64,000 nt of DNA, from positions 60,765,453-60,829,452 of the forward strand of contig NC_090021.1 in the NCBI RefSeq assembly GCF_037176765.1, in the 5' to 3' direction. This document shows positions 11,111-23,160 of this stretch, one piece after another. Position 1 is the first letter of the stretch. The number at the start of each line of letters is the position of its first letter. This DNA comes from Anolis sagrei. Lineage: Eukaryota; Chordata; Lepidosauria; Squamata; Anolidae. The notes below the pieces were generated by a model, which was not told the DNA's origin, did no database searches, and saw only the letters and a list, made by a program, of their open reading frames with translations. The position numbers were made by a program, and so were the translations under genes.

Positions 11111-12846
11111 TCTTAAAAGCCAATTGGAAGAAGATTACATTATATCCAGAGGAGGAGATCAGTTATTGACATATAGTTTTCTTTTTCTCATAGGACCACA
11201 TAGCACAGATGACAGACTGGGGAGAGTATATAATAACCCAAGAAGAGGCAGAAGTCAGGTTGCACTGTGTGGAGGCTGTTAATAACAGCTGCACTGTTCT
11301 GAGCTGGTAAACTGCCCGGACACGATGACAGATATTGCTGGTAAGAGAAACGAAGCTATGCCAAATAGATGTGTTTCCCATTCCAGCTGTAACAAATGCT
11401 AATAGGTTCAGCAATGTCCAAGAATATTAACCCCTTAGGTGCCTATGTGTTTACAAATGTCTGCTTAGAAATGTTTGAGAACGAGAAAATAATGTTGGGA
11501 GCATAAGCTTTCATAGACTGGGTCCGTATCTGCATTCTTGCATCTTATGCTACCAACTTTCTTATCTCAATTGGTCTCTAAGATGCTGCAAAATCTCTAA
11601 TGTGATGAAAGCAGAGTATCCAAACATTGTCATGTCTCTCAGTGTCCAGACATTGTAAGTCTCAGTTTCTTCATATCTATAATTGCCTATAATAAATAGT
11701 CAAAAAATAAACAGAGGGCATGGACATTCTCCCTTAAAAATATACTAAGATCCCAATACTTAAATATGCTTGAGTGTTGATATCAACCCTGCCTGTCTGG
11801 ATTTAATAATCACCACAAACTGGGAAACCAAAAGGTGATAAGGGGAAAACAGATAGGCTGATAAATGGAAGTCCCTCAATCCAGAGATGGGATGAGGAAC
11901 CACATCCATTTCTACATATGTGAATCATGAATCTAGGAAAAACTGAGCAATAACAATAATATCCCAGTTAATTCTTTTCAATTTTGTGTTTATAAAAATC
12001 AGAATATCTTCCAAGGAAAAAAGCAGACCTTGATTATAATTGCTGTGAAGTTGCTACTCTGTTTTCCTCTCCTGGTTATAGCTTTTATTGTTCTCATACC
12101 AAAGGAAAATTTTACCATATGTAAGTGGTAAGGATGCAATATAAACATCAATTTGTCTTATTATACCTACTTATAGCGCATCTAAACTAAGAGATCTTTT
12201 TCACTCCACATTAATTTCATTTACTCAAAAGAAAGTTACTTCCAGTATACAGAACTTTATGGCAACAAATGATATTAGCGTTCAAATTAGCTTTTGCAAA
12301 ACATCTGTTTTAACAATATTTTGGTTTTGGCCCAATATCAAGCATATGACTGACTCAACAAATAGGGTACAAAATTGGCATCCTGCCCTTGATTGTTTTA
12401 GGATAAATGTCACTTTCCCAAATATCCCCAGCAGTCATGCAAATGCAGTTAACTTTTTGCAACCTGATTTCCTTAAAAGGAAGAGCTGAACTACATGAAA
12501 CATTGACAGTTCATGAGAATAACACACAACACAATGGTGAGGGGATTGTACAGTTTTTCTGTAAAATTCTACCCCATTCCTTGGAAAAGCTTAATTTACT
12601 AGACATTATAGCTATTTTAAATACCAGTATATGAAGGGATATCTCACTTTCTGCTATTTAGAATCTAGAACAAATAAGTTTTTCAAATATACTCTTGTTT
12701 AAATTGGCTGTAAGCCACTTTGAATCCTGTGCAAAGAAAAAGACAACATATAAATTAATTAGATTGGTTGACAAATAGAAACCACCAAATCAAACCAAAT
12801 CAACTGACTGAAATTACAATAAGAGATTCCACCTAAACATCTGGAA
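11111..12846. other. Gene-free stretch, nothing recognised
   Basis: No exon-like or TE-like structure recognised, except a weak LINE-tail-like piece at about 12700-12775 (ctgtaagccactttgaatcc) and a CR1-like piece (ttccacctaaacatctgg) at 12826-12843. Confidence 0.4.
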
Positions 12847-12951
12847 GAATCATAGAATCATAGTTGGAAGGGATCTCGTGGGCCATCCAGTCCAACTCCC
12901 TGCCAAGGGGGAAAGTCGCATTCAAAGCACCCCTGACAGATGACCATCCAG
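12847..12951 (-). mobile_element. CR1 LINE 3' end, antisense
   Basis: Begins with agaatcatagaatcatag, the reverse complement of the CR1 terminal ATTCTATG repeats, followed by ccatccagtccaactccctg and ttcaaagcacccctgacag. This matches, in reverse, the tail at 18395-18490. Confidence 0.85.
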
Positions 12952-13800
12952 AACTGCTAAAATAAATCTTTCAATGTCCAAGTCTGCATCCCTGTATTTT
13001 GATGAAGTGTATTACTTTCCCCAAGTAGTTGGCCACTCTACAAATGAAATCAAAATTTAAATGTATTTCAGAGGGGGGAAATTGAATTATTATTGTGATC
13101 ACAACTGATAGTAACTTACTAAACATTAACATGTGTTAAAATTAATGTACCATAAAGGTAAGAAAGCTCGATCCAAAACCAGGAACAATGTTCACTGTAC
13201 TATTGTAACCAATATATTTAGGAAAGAATTTATAAGTAATCATACATATTGTCTCTATTATCTCCAAACAGAGCAAAGTATTACAACTGGATGTTTTGAT
13301 TACTGTAATCATTAATCACTAGCTGAATTTTTCAATATCTTCCACAAATAGACACCTAACCATTAAACTCTGTCTTGACAATTGTTTTGTGTCTTTTAAA
13401 AAAATCACACCAGGTTTGAAACCAACATCTTATCGTTATCAGACTGGATACAAGAGGTTTTTCCCCCTCTTACAGCCACTTTAAAGAGATGCCTTTTGGA
13501 TGATAGAACACTGTATTGGTGTATTTCCCAAGAACAAGCAAACAGCAAATAAAATGGCTTTCATTATTTTGGTAAACTTTGATGAAGCCATTTGTCTTCA
13601 GAACTACTTTGAGATTGGGACCTTTCAGCTCAACTTAATGCATCCCTGAAATGTTTTATTTGTTCTGTAATAAATGGACCATGTTGCAAGATGACAGATC
13701 ATTTTTATTAAAGCCTTGAAATGTAAGAATGTGCAAGGTGTTCCATCCTCTCCTCATCTGAAATGAATGGCAAAGAACTATCATTATTGACAAGAAAGTT
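12952..13800. other. Gene-free stretch downstream of TSNAX
   Basis: AT-rich sequence beyond the proposed TSNAX polyadenylation point. Nothing recognised. Confidence 0.4.
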
Positions 13801-15958
13801 CTTTTAAATATTTTATTGTATAAAACCATAGAAACATTCATTACATTCAGTAAAAGGAGTGGGACCGGATGTATCCTTTATTTTTTTTACTACATGGGAA
13901 AACTTGTGATGATTACCAAATACAAAACATTGTTGGATTCATTAAATCATACACTTGAAATTCCATCATGCTATGGTAACAATGTAAAGATTTGCAACAT
14001 AGAAGCAAGGAGGGTGTGGGGAGGCATCAGTACTCTTGTGGGTAATAAACAGCCTGTTTGTACAATATATATTATATCGAATACTTTCAACCATTATTTC
14101 CTTTACAATACAATGATTTGAATCCCAACAGGCCCTTCCATTTGGACAAGGAGGAAGTGATACCTTCGGCAGACCACCCTCCACATTTCTTAGGATTCTG
14201 TACAACTTAGAACGGTTTGGGAAAACACAGGAGGAAAGAGAAAACATGAATTTAACTATTTTTTCATAAACAGGAAGTTAGGATCCAGGCCAATGTAAAT
14301 AATCAAGAAAGGAAATTTTAAAAAAACATTAATTTGGAAAAATATTCTCTGAACATAAATTATACACATACTGTCAAGTTCTATTTCCTTTTGTCTTCCG
14401 AACAGATTTCTGATTATTTTCTCTCTAACATGCTAGTCCAATTTGCTTTAGTTCAATCTCACTGTAAGGCCTACAGATTTCTTTTTTTCCTACATTATAA
14501 AATTATATTGAAAAATAATATGAATAATAAAGGAGTGTGTGTGTAAAAAAACACTGCTTAAAAATATAGCTGGATTCCCATCATTCCAACGCCGTTTACT
14601 AGGAATCCCTTCTGTTATACACAAAGTTATACACAAATACAGTCCTTGACCCATAATGATCTCTGTGTCATATTATTTTCCAGTGGAAAATAAACTAGGG
14701 AGAACCTAAGATAGCAAACTTCATGAACTGTCACTGATCACACTAAGACTACCCTTAGTTGTACTTTGCCTGCCTGTATTCTCCTCAATGAGGAAGACTG
14801 AAGGCAAACAAAGCAGTGTTGATTTAAGGTGCTGGTTACAGAAACACTCCTACAGTAAGCAACTGCACAGTTTCACCGTTGCCAATCTTTCTGCAGCACC
14901 TAAGCCCCAAACCCTAAGCCCCAAACCCTAATATGGGGAGGTTTCCAATGCATACATTATTGGTTTTTCCAATTGGGAGGATGATAGGTACATAGGGAAG
15001 GCATGTTATCAAAATAATAATAATAATAATAACAAGATTTCTCTTCCATCACCCACATCACTCACCTTCCCAATTTGTTGGGCCAATAGTGCCCAAATCC
15101 CCAATATTCTTTCTACTCTTTGGTCAAAGTTTAGAAATATATCCCTTATTGGTAATATGTCCACTGCACATCCTCCCAAAAAAAGGGAGACACAAATATG
15201 CAGTCAGTTACTTCTCCAGAGCACTTTCACTGCAATTCCCTTCAAGCCAGTGTGCAGTAAATCCGACTACACATAGCATGGGCCAAATGATGTCCCATAG
15301 TTTCAACTGGCTCACTATTCCCAATTTAAAACTTCGTCTCACTACAAAATGCAGTTGCTGTTAGAAATACATCTCTGCAACTGTACAGTGTTCCCATCTA
15401 TAGAACTGAAACTACACATTGTGCATCGTAGTTTTATTCACAAGTAAGATAATTTGTTTCTGCTGAAAAATATAAGAAGGCTAAATTTTAACAGGCTTTC
15501 CAGGTTTGTACTGGACTCAGTTTCCTGAATATAAACCAACTAAGCAACAGAGAGTAGTACTTAGACAAAATGTTCTACTAGGAGTATTAAAGGCCTCAAA
15601 GAAATATTCACATACTTTGTTATCATTTCCAAAGTCAATTTTCCTCTTGACTCAACAGGCTTCTGCAATTCCATACAATATGGAGACTCTAACCACCACA
15701 ACCCATCACAGATATAGACTGTCCAGGTAATAAAGCACAAAGAAACATAGATAATAAAATATCATAATGGTGAACAGGTTGTGTACTATTGGTGACCCGA
15801 ACAAGTTAAAATAGATAACAGTACTAAACTAAAAGTGACCCTAAAACATCACTGGGTCTGCCAGAAACCTAAAACTTTTCTAATGAACAGATCCCACAAA
15901 TGAGAATACTTCATTCTGATTCTAAAGTCTGTTTTGGGCCATGAACTTTCCATACATT
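13800..15958 (-). other. TSNAX: Probable TSNAX 3' UTR
   Basis: The sequence after the stop codon runs without any recognisable interspersed repeat to about 13.8 kb, in contrast to the repeat-dense introns. A canonical AATAAA on the minus strand at 13812-13817 (plus-strand tttatt) lies in an A/T-rich context suited to cleavage near 13.80 kb. Another AATAAA at 15433-15438 could give a shorter form of about 0.5 kb. Extent is inferred, not shown. Confidence 0.4.
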
Positions 15959-16339
15959 TTAGGAAAGCCCATCTTCTTGGTCAATTATCTCTGCTTTGGT
16001 GGAGAAAACATCCGCTAGCATATGCTTCGGTATTTCAGATCCTCTGACTTTCAGTGTGTAGCAAGCATTCTCCACTTTAGCTAGACTCTGTTTCAATGTA
16101 TAAAGTTTTTTTGAAACTTCATAGGGACCAGTATTGCCTATGTAGGAAAAACCATCATAAATCTGACGGAGAAACTGGCTTAACTCAAATGGGGTGTCGA
16201 TGTCACCATTACCAACACTACTGATGCACATCCGCATCAGCTCTCCAGTAAGATCCGCCACTCCCAGCAGGTAATCCACAGGAGTGACCTTCAGATTCCA
16301 AGTGTGGTCATCTTGCTTACTGTTACAATCACAAGATGG
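15959..16339 (-). CDS. TSNAX: TSNAX coding exon 6 (last), translin-associated factor X C-terminus
   Basis: Encodes residues 165-290 and the TAA stop (15959-15961). The acceptor AG lies at 16340-16341 after a pyrimidine-rich tract, phase 0. The start of the exon ([17 protein letters not shown]) is the variable loop of the family. From [20 protein letters not shown] onward it is nearly identical to mammalian TSNAX. D193 and E197 in the ADLTGE segment align with acidic residues reported to form, with E127 and E130 of exon 5, the metal-dependent RNase centre of the translin-TRAX complex (C3PO). That complex removes RISC passenger-strand fragments. The helical C-terminus ends IDQEDGLS, as in other vertebrates. 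Confidence 0.97.
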   Translation of the reverse strand, partial: PSCDCNSKQDDHTWNLKVTPVDYLLGVADLTGELMRMCISSVGNGDIDTPFELSQFLRQIYDGFSYIGNTGPYEVSKKLYTLKQSLAKVENACYTLKVRGSEIPKHMLADVFSTKAEIIDQEDGLS

Positions 16340-16341
16340 CT

Positions 16342-17229
16342 GTCAACAAAACAGAAAACAGATTAAAACACTGCAACTTGTCAGACAGTTCAGACAGAAA
16401 CAAAATGATCTTGCATGTATGACTAAGTCTGACATGTTTGACTAGGTTCCAATATTTCTGTGTAGGCAAATATTAATTCCTAATTCAATATTTATATTTT
16501 AATATGATTTCCAACCTTTTTTCCCCTAGAAGTCTCCTAAGCCTTCAACATTTGCATGCATGCCTTCATCTTCTATATTTTTGGAGGGTAAGGAGTGTCA
16601 TGAAATCACAGTTCCTCAGCTTGAGACTTTATTATACTAAGCCATAAATATCTGAAGTATGTCTCTACAAAGTAGCTGAATATAAAAATGTAAATGATGA
16701 GATTCTTGTTTAAGTCTTCTCTATGCGTCATCTGTAACAGTGAGATGGCTGTGCTGCTTGCTCTGCTAAGTGTCCCTTGTCAACGGCTTAAATGAGATAA
16801 ACTTTAATACTAATAGTCAGTAACACACAAGCCCTCTGAAAACACCAGCAATTTCAAACCTCAAGGGCCAAGACGACATCAATTGCTTATCTTATACCTA
16901 TGACTCAAGTGAACCTATCCTGAGACATCAGGCAGGAGCTTCCTCAAACTCTGTTTTTTTAAAATGCAAATTCTTTAATCTAAAGACTATAATCCATTTG
17001 TCTTAATCATAGGTAAAATATGCGAAGGACTTGCAAGAGTGGCTGGAATTTCCTTTGTAAATATGAAACTTGAACGACTTTTCATGTATATCTTTTTATA
17101 GTATTTCAAGAAGATAATAGTAACTGAAAAGCACTGATAAACTGTAAAGACCTTCCTGTGACAGCAACTTACTGGATCACACCTAAATCCCATGCAGCCT
17201 GGCTTCCTGTTTTTCTCAGTGACCAAAGG
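16342..17229. other. TSNAX intron 5, unique part
   Basis: Intron 5 spans 16340-18915. This part holds no recognised repeat or coding signal. Confidence 0.5.
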
Positions 17230-17490
17230 AGCCCCGGGTGGTGCAGTGGGTTAAACTCTTGTGCTGGCAGGACTGAAGACTGACAGGTCAGAGGTTCGAA
17301 TCTGGGGAGTGTGTGGATGAGCTCCCTCTGTCAGCTCCAGCTCCCCATGAAAGGACATGAGAGAAGCCTCCCACAAGGATGGTAAAATATCAAAACATCC
17401 GGGTGTCCCCTGGGCAATGTCCTTGCAGACAGACAATTCTCTCACACCAGAAGCAACTAGCAGATTCTCAAGTTGCTCCTGACACACACA
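17230..17490 (+). mobile_element. tRNA-derived SINE (ACA-type) in TSNAX intron 5
   Basis: Head with box A-like gtggtgcagtgggttaaact (17237-17256) and box B ggttcgaatc (17293-17302), the RNA polymerase III promoter pair of tRNA-derived SINEs. The body contains catgagagaagcctcccaca and ends agttgctcctgacacaca. A reverse-oriented copy lies at 47295-47543. It is antisense to TSNAX. Confidence 0.85.
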
Positions 17491-17597
17491 TACACATAAA
17501 ATGAAATGCTTCTGAGAAGCTTGACAAAACACATGAAGCCAACTCTCAGCAGCTAGTATTCCGAAAGCATGCTAGACGTAAAGATGTCCTGGCTTAT

Positions 17598-18490
17598 TGG
17601 GAGGGATAGCCAATACTCCAGAGAACAGGAGCAGAATTCAAAATGATCTTAACGTATTAGCGAGATGGGCCAAAACTAACAAAATGAAGTTCAACAGTGA
17701 CAAATGCAAGATACTCCACTTAGGCAGAAAAAATGAAATGCAAAGATACAGAATGAGGGATGCCTGGCTCGAGAGCAGTACGTGTGAAAAAGATCTTGGA
17801 GTCCTCGTGGACAACAAGTTAAACATGAGCCAACAATGTGATGCGGCGACAAAAAAAGCCAATGGGATTTTGGCCTGCATCAATAGGAGCATAGTGTCTA
17901 GATCTAGGGAAGTCATGCCACCCCTCTATTATGCTTTGGTTAGACCACACCTGGAATATTGTGTCCAATCCTGGCACCACAACTGAAGTCCAATTCTGGC
18001 AATATTGTGTCCAATTCTGGCACCACAATACTGACAAGCTGGAATGTGTCCAGAGGAGGGCAACTAAAATGATCAAGGGTCTGGAGAACAAGCCCTATGA
18101 AGAGCGGCTTAAAGAGCTGGGCATGTTTAGCCTGAAGAAGAGAAGGCTTAGAGGAGACATAATAGCCATGTATAAATATGTGAGAAGAAGTCATAGGGAG
18201 GAGGGAGCAAGCTTGTTTTCTGCTGCCCTGGAGACCAGGACACAGAGCAATAGCTTCAAACTACAAAAAAGGAGATTCCATCTGAACATTAGGAAGAATT
18301 TCCTGACTGTGAGAGCCGTTCAGCAGTGGAACTCTCTGCCCCGGAGTGTGATGGAGGCTCCTTCTTTGGAAGCTTTTAAACAGAGGCTGAATGGCTATCT
18401 GTCAGGGGTGCTTTGAATGCAATTTTCCTGTTTCTTGGCAGGGGGTTGGACTGGATGGCCCATGAGGTCTCTTCCAACTATGATTCTATC
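17598..18490 (+). mobile_element. CR1-type LINE, reverse transcriptase tail and 3' end, in TSNAX intron 5
   Basis: Encodes the well-known CR1 C-terminal blocks: LARWAKTNKMKFNSDKCKIL, ILHLGRKNEM, EKDLGVLVDNKLNMSQQC, SRSREVMPPLYYALVRPHLE, then VQRRATKMIKGLE, LKKRRLRGDIIAMYKY and FHLNIRKNFLTVRAVQQWNS. It closes with ggcagggggttggactggat and a terminal atgattctat. An internal duplication at 17955-18028 interrupts the frame after HLEYCVQSW. It is 5' truncated. Confidence 0.9.
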
Positions 18491-18915
18491 ACTACCCTTC
18501 AAACTGATCCCTTTTTAAAGCCAGCCATGCCCAGTGTTCCCATGAAAGAGACAGGTCATAACTGGTTTAAAAACCAAATTATGTTCCTAACTGTCCACAT
18601 AAACATTCTTTCCACAGAGCAGACAACAGCAAATTGAGTAGTTTTACATTTGAGCCAAAAGGAAAGAAAGGTGATTGGAGGGAAAAACTGACAACATACA
18701 AAAGATTCTACATGGCAAGAAAAAACCACTATAGTTATTTCAGGAAGTTACAGCAGGCCTGTATAGAGAAGCTACAATAAGGTCTAGAAATCATCCTTTC
18801 ATCAAAAACAGAGAGGAACTGGGGTCAACAACAAAAGTTACACAACAGAATATTCTTTCCATTAAACACAAAGTGATTGGACTATAGGTCATTAACACAT
18901 CAAATATTTCAGTAC

Positions 18916-19037
18916 CTTTGTTTCTTCCTCTTTATCTTCTGTAAATATCAGCTGCTTATTGATCTCCTCTATGCTAACTAATGACCGTGTTTTGATAAAA
19001 TACTGGAATGAAACTGCTTCCACATATTCCTGAAGAC
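18916..19037 (-). CDS. TSNAX: TSNAX coding exon 5
   Basis: Encodes G124 (second and third bases) to K164. The acceptor AG is at 19038-19039 and the donor gtactg follows at 18915. It enters in phase 1 and leaves in phase 0. [20 protein letters not shown] is the most conserved TRAX block; E127 and E130 in QEYVEA align with the catalytic glutamates of human TRAX (E126 and E129). The exon ends in the variable acidic loop [10 protein letters not shown]. Confidence 0.97.
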
Positions 19038-19081
19038 CTGGTTTGGGAAAAGAATAAATCAAATAGTATTTCACTCTTGTC

Positions 19082-19984
19082 CTTTACAATAGAAATCAAA
19101 ATGATACATGTAATATTTAGTGGAAACTAGACATATTCAACTCTTGAGCCAAAAATGGAAACGGACAGATCAACAATTTATAAACTAAAGATTACTAGTA
19201 CTTCATTGTCTCTTAGAGATGCTGAAATGCTACCTTCCCTAAACCACATCCAATCTAAGGAAATTGTAGATGAATACACTAATTAAGCCGAGAAAGAGTT
19301 CTCTGGGGCAGAAGACAGAACACAGCATCATGCTACCTATGCAGGCATTCCTATCAAGAAATTATCACACTCTAAAGAGTATTATCCATGTTACTTGTTA
19401 AAGACATGTTCTAAATGGCTGACTCCTGTTGGTTCACCAGCAGCTTGAAAGTACTGTTTTATTGATTAATTAATTTAATTACTTACTTACTTAATTAAAA
19501 GCCTTTTATTTCTCTACCAGACTACTCTAATAAGCTCTATTTGGGCCTGTTTTTAAAAAATGTTTAGAGCCCAAAGCTGTAAAATTAGGTAAGCAGACTG
19601 CTGTCTACATGCTTTAGAGACTATAGCTCACCAATAATAAACCAATTTCAATTATTTCAATTTGTTTCCAAGTTCAGTTTCAAGCTGGAGGTGGTTTATA
19701 AAGCTTGAGTCTGAGAGCAAGGTATCTCAAAAACCACCTATTTCACTATGAGCCTGTTTCTAATTTGGGATCTTCAGTATCATGAGCCCAAAGCCATTCA
19801 GGAGCTTATCTGTGTTTTGTCCTTTTACTGCATTGAGTATTTGCTCTCTTGCTCTTCCCTCTAGCATCATGGATCATGGCCTTAAAACACAACAGATCCT
19901 ATCTTCTTCACTTCCAGATGATTTTATTAGGACATTTCCATTTTTATTAGGCAGGAAGAAGCTCCAAAAATACTTTAATAAAAA
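19082..19984. other. TSNAX intron 4, unique part
   Basis: Intron 4 spans 19038-28744. No repeat or coding signal was recognised in this part. A short (taat/actt)n run lies at about 19462-19498. Confidence 0.4.
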
Positions 19985-19986
19985 TA

Positions 19987-20492
19987 CAGGGTGAGGCAGC
20001 ATAACTTCCTTTTTTAAAATGCGCGCCATTCAGTCATTTGAAGACATAGCGGAGCGCTAGTGGTCTCGTTTGAGAGGCGGGAGTATAAAGTTTTGTCCTG
20101 ATACAGTTCAGTAGCCATCATGCGTTGGAACCGTGAGGAGCGTGCTTTTGAGTGGACTTGGAGTGGCCGGCCCTCTCTCCAGATTTGGCCCCTTGTGATT
20201 TTTTTCTATGGGGTTTTTGAAATCCCATGTTTATGTGAACCGCCCAAGGACCCTACAAGATTTGAAGACCAACATTCAGGAAGAAATTGCCAACACCTGG
20301 CAAGAGTCATGACAAACGCCAGAAATCGGTTTACTCGGTGTATGGAGAATGGGGAACGTCACCTACCTAACTTGATATTCAAAACTACGTAAAACAAAAC
20401 TTTAGGTATGCGCCTACATTATAAAAAAAAATCTGATTCATACAATGGGTTTTATTAAGTTTTGAAAAAGGAAGTTATGCTGCCTCACCCTG
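19987..20492 (+). mobile_element. Internally deleted mariner-type transposon in TSNAX intron 4
   Basis: Terminal inverted repeats of about 28 bp (cagggtgaggcagcataact at the left, exact reverse complement at the right end) are flanked by TA on both sides (19985-19986 and 20493-20494), the Tc1/mariner target duplication. The interior keeps the end of a transposase gene: about 20172-20290 encodes SPDLAPCDFFLWG and then KSHVYVNRPRTLQDLKTNIQ, after a one-base frame change. SPDLAP holds the third catalytic aspartate of mariner DD34D enzymes. The remainder of the transposase is missing. TIR identity is high, so the copy is fairly young. Confidence 0.9.
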
Positions 20493-20499
20493 TATAAAC

Positions 20500-21710
20500 T
20501 ACTGATGTAAAACTGTTTAACAGACTAATCACTACCATTAATATGTTCTAAAAGTATAAGTAGAAAAATATAATTAAAAATACCTTCCACCAGCTGACAC
20601 TGCCTTGGACTATTTATATTTTAACTAGACACTGAACAACCAACTTGAAAACTTAATATATACATATTTGGTGAGAACAGGTTGCACTGCATAAGGAAAC
20701 AAGCATGGTTCTGTTCCCTCATATTACTTCCCCCACCTATGTGAATGACAAGAAAGGGATATGTGGAAGGATATGCTTGGTAGAATATGCAATATTGCTT
20801 GACTCCATGGGTTTTTAACAAGTGATCACAAGCAGTTTCAGTTAAATATGGACTGCCTAAAGGGAACACACAATGTCCTTTTGTAACACATCTACTGGCT
20901 GTCAGTCTGTTTCCAGAGACAATTAAAATGGCTCTAGTCCAGGTTATGTGACTTGACAATATGATTTAGGATACTGCTTCTTACAATCTATAAAAACGAA
21001 GTTTGTGCATAACACGTCACTTATTTTGACTCAGTTATGCTGGTTGTTAGTTGTAGTTATTGTAGTCATCATCTTCATCATCTCACCTTTACCCCAATCT
21101 GGAATTCTAGATTGACGCAACTAAATAATTCATAGCATACAAGAGTTAAAATATTATTAAAATATAAATACAATCAAAATAGTTAAGAGAATTACTCTTT
21201 CAAAAGAAATGAAAGAATACTGCACATTTAGAGATCCTTTCATTGTAAGCAATGGGCTTAGTTTCAAATGCCTGTTGAAACAAGAAGACTGCCATTGGTC
21301 TGCCGAAGGACTGCAAGGAGGGCTCAGGTCCAAACTCTCTCAGAAAGGAGCTCTAGAGCTTGGGAGTGTCGGCACCCTATGTAGCTGTGAGCAGAGTTGG
21401 GCTGAAAGAAGAGTCTTCTCAAAAGATTTTCAAACAGATTCATATGAGAGAATACTATCCATCACAAAATCTGGACTAGAGTGGTATAAGGTTTATGCTT
21501 AGCTATCCTGATTTTGTCTGCAAACAGATTAATAGCCAGTGGACATGTTAAAATAGGATCCTTTTAGACACACAATATGAGTAGTCTGAGGTATTCTCAG
21601 CTGGCTGATGGCAGTTTTGGCTATACTTTCACTGAATATGTTTTAGGATATTTTAATGGTAGGGACTGAACTATTAAACTATTTTCAGCAGTCATTCATA
21701 CTGTTTAAAA
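20500..21710. other. TSNAX intron 4, unique part
   Basis: No recognised repeats or coding signal. Confidence 0.4.
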
Positions 21711-21713
21711 GTA

Positions 21714-21791
21714 CAGGGTTAGTCAAAATGCATAGGCCAATAAGCCATTCAGTTGAATGGCTTATTGGCCTATGCATTTTGACTAACCCTG
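21714..21791. mobile_element. Perfect palindromic mariner-type MITE, 78 bp
   Basis: Two 38-bp arms (21714-21751 and 21754-21791) are exact reverse complements with a 2-bp centre (gt). TA flanks both sides (21712-21713 and 21792-21793). The end cagggttagtcaaaatgcat resembles mariner TIRs and shares CAGGGT with the element at 19987. The sequence is all TIR with no spacer. In the TSNAX transcript it would form an almost unbroken 38-bp hairpin. Confidence 0.9.
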
Positions 21792-21799
21792 TACTTTGG

Positions 21800-23010
21800 G
21801 AGTATCTTCCTAACAACAACAGAGATGTTCTAGTAAACTAAAATGTGAGGTGAGGAATATTTGATATTTCCTAATAAAAATAAAACTGTCTAGTAGGTGA
21901 AGAAGGTATGATCTATGAGATAATCATCCAGAAACCAAAGAGGAAAAAGCATTAGTACTATCAAAAGAGTGCAGAACATAGATAAGCTACTGTACAGCTT
22001 TAGTCTCTTTATGACACAAAAGATTCCAACATGTGGCTCCTATGTGAAGAACTCTGGCCACCAACATTTGGTTTATTCAATTTCCTTACATAAGCTGACT
22101 TTCATTTTCCTGATACATTTCAATTAAGTATTCAAAGTATGGCTGTGTATTCGGCTTGCTTTCCTCATCCTCTGAATACGTTTACCTTCTAAATGTAATT
22201 GGTTAATTTGCTAAGTAGCATTTTACTGTAATTTTAGAAGAAGATGGTTTGCCATGGTGGTTGCAACCCATATCAACATCAGAGGGAATTGGCCCCAGCC
22301 CACATGCAGGGTATTAACTGATTAAATAAAAATTGGTTTTTCTGACTAAAATGCAACAATTCTAGTCTCACTAACAACCACTAAAACCATGTTTTCCTCG
22401 TTAAAATCAAATATGTTTGGCATGTAATACGTGCATTCTAGAGGTCCTCGACAAAAAAAGCAGCTTAAAATGACATTTAAAATGACCCAAGACCTTGACA
22501 TAAGGTGTTTTTAATAAGCAGGTAAAAGGATGTTTAAATATATTTTATTGTATCTTAATGGAAGGACATCCGTTGCTTTCAGTAAATAATCCCTAAGGTG
22601 AAAAAAACCCATCCCATTTCACTATTCCGTCCAACAATACCTTCCTCCTTCTCCTCTCAGTTTTGGGCTGTTTCCAAGAAAATGATTACTTAAGAATCAT
22701 GCTGCCAGTAAAAGAATAGTTTATAAGGCTGCTTTTTGTGTACTTTGTTTTCCCTGACTGAACACTGGAAATCTCAATTAAAAATCCATGATTGCTTGTG
22801 CTGGCACTTCCTCAGATTTTTAGACAGTCTGAAAGGCAAAATGGTGACATTTTGCTTTAGAATCCTTGAGAGCCTCCAGTCAAAGAATTTAATAAATGTT
22901 ATAATTGCCAACAAGTTGTTTACTCCAATCCATATGAAGATGGTTTTACCGTATTGTCAAGATTTAATAGTGCATGTCTATTAGAGTCCACTGGATTCCA
23001 TCATTTGACA
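21800..23010. other. TSNAX intron 4, unique part
   Basis: No recognised repeats or coding signal. Confidence 0.4.
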
Positions 23011-23026
23011 AAGAACTTGAAAAAGA

Positions 23027-23160
23027 TAAATAAACCCAATTTTCCCAGTTTCCAACAAACCTCACATCCTCTGAGGATGCTTGCCACAGATTCAGGTGAA
23101 ACATCAGGAGAGAATGCTTCTAGAACATGGACATACAGCCCAAAAAACCTACAACAACCC
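23027..23160 (-). mobile_element. Penelope-like terminal repeat, single arm
   Basis: Matches the right arm of the 6055-7098 element (cctctgaggatgcttgccac, agaatgcttctagaacatgg, cctacaacaaccc). Bounded by a 13-bp direct repeat with one mismatch: aacttgaaaaaga (23014-23026) and aactggaaaaaga (23161-23173). It therefore inserted as a solo end piece. Confidence 0.75.

Noticed and set aside
13132-13800. DISC1 exon expected downstream of TSNAX
   Set aside because: No DISC1-like coding block seen in 1-13.8 kb; in human the two genes are tens of kilobases apart.
17237-17302. Box A and box B motifs as a possible tRNA gene (also at 28446-28500)
   Set aside because: They are the heads of tRNA-derived SINEs; no cloverleaf with acceptor stem is visible.
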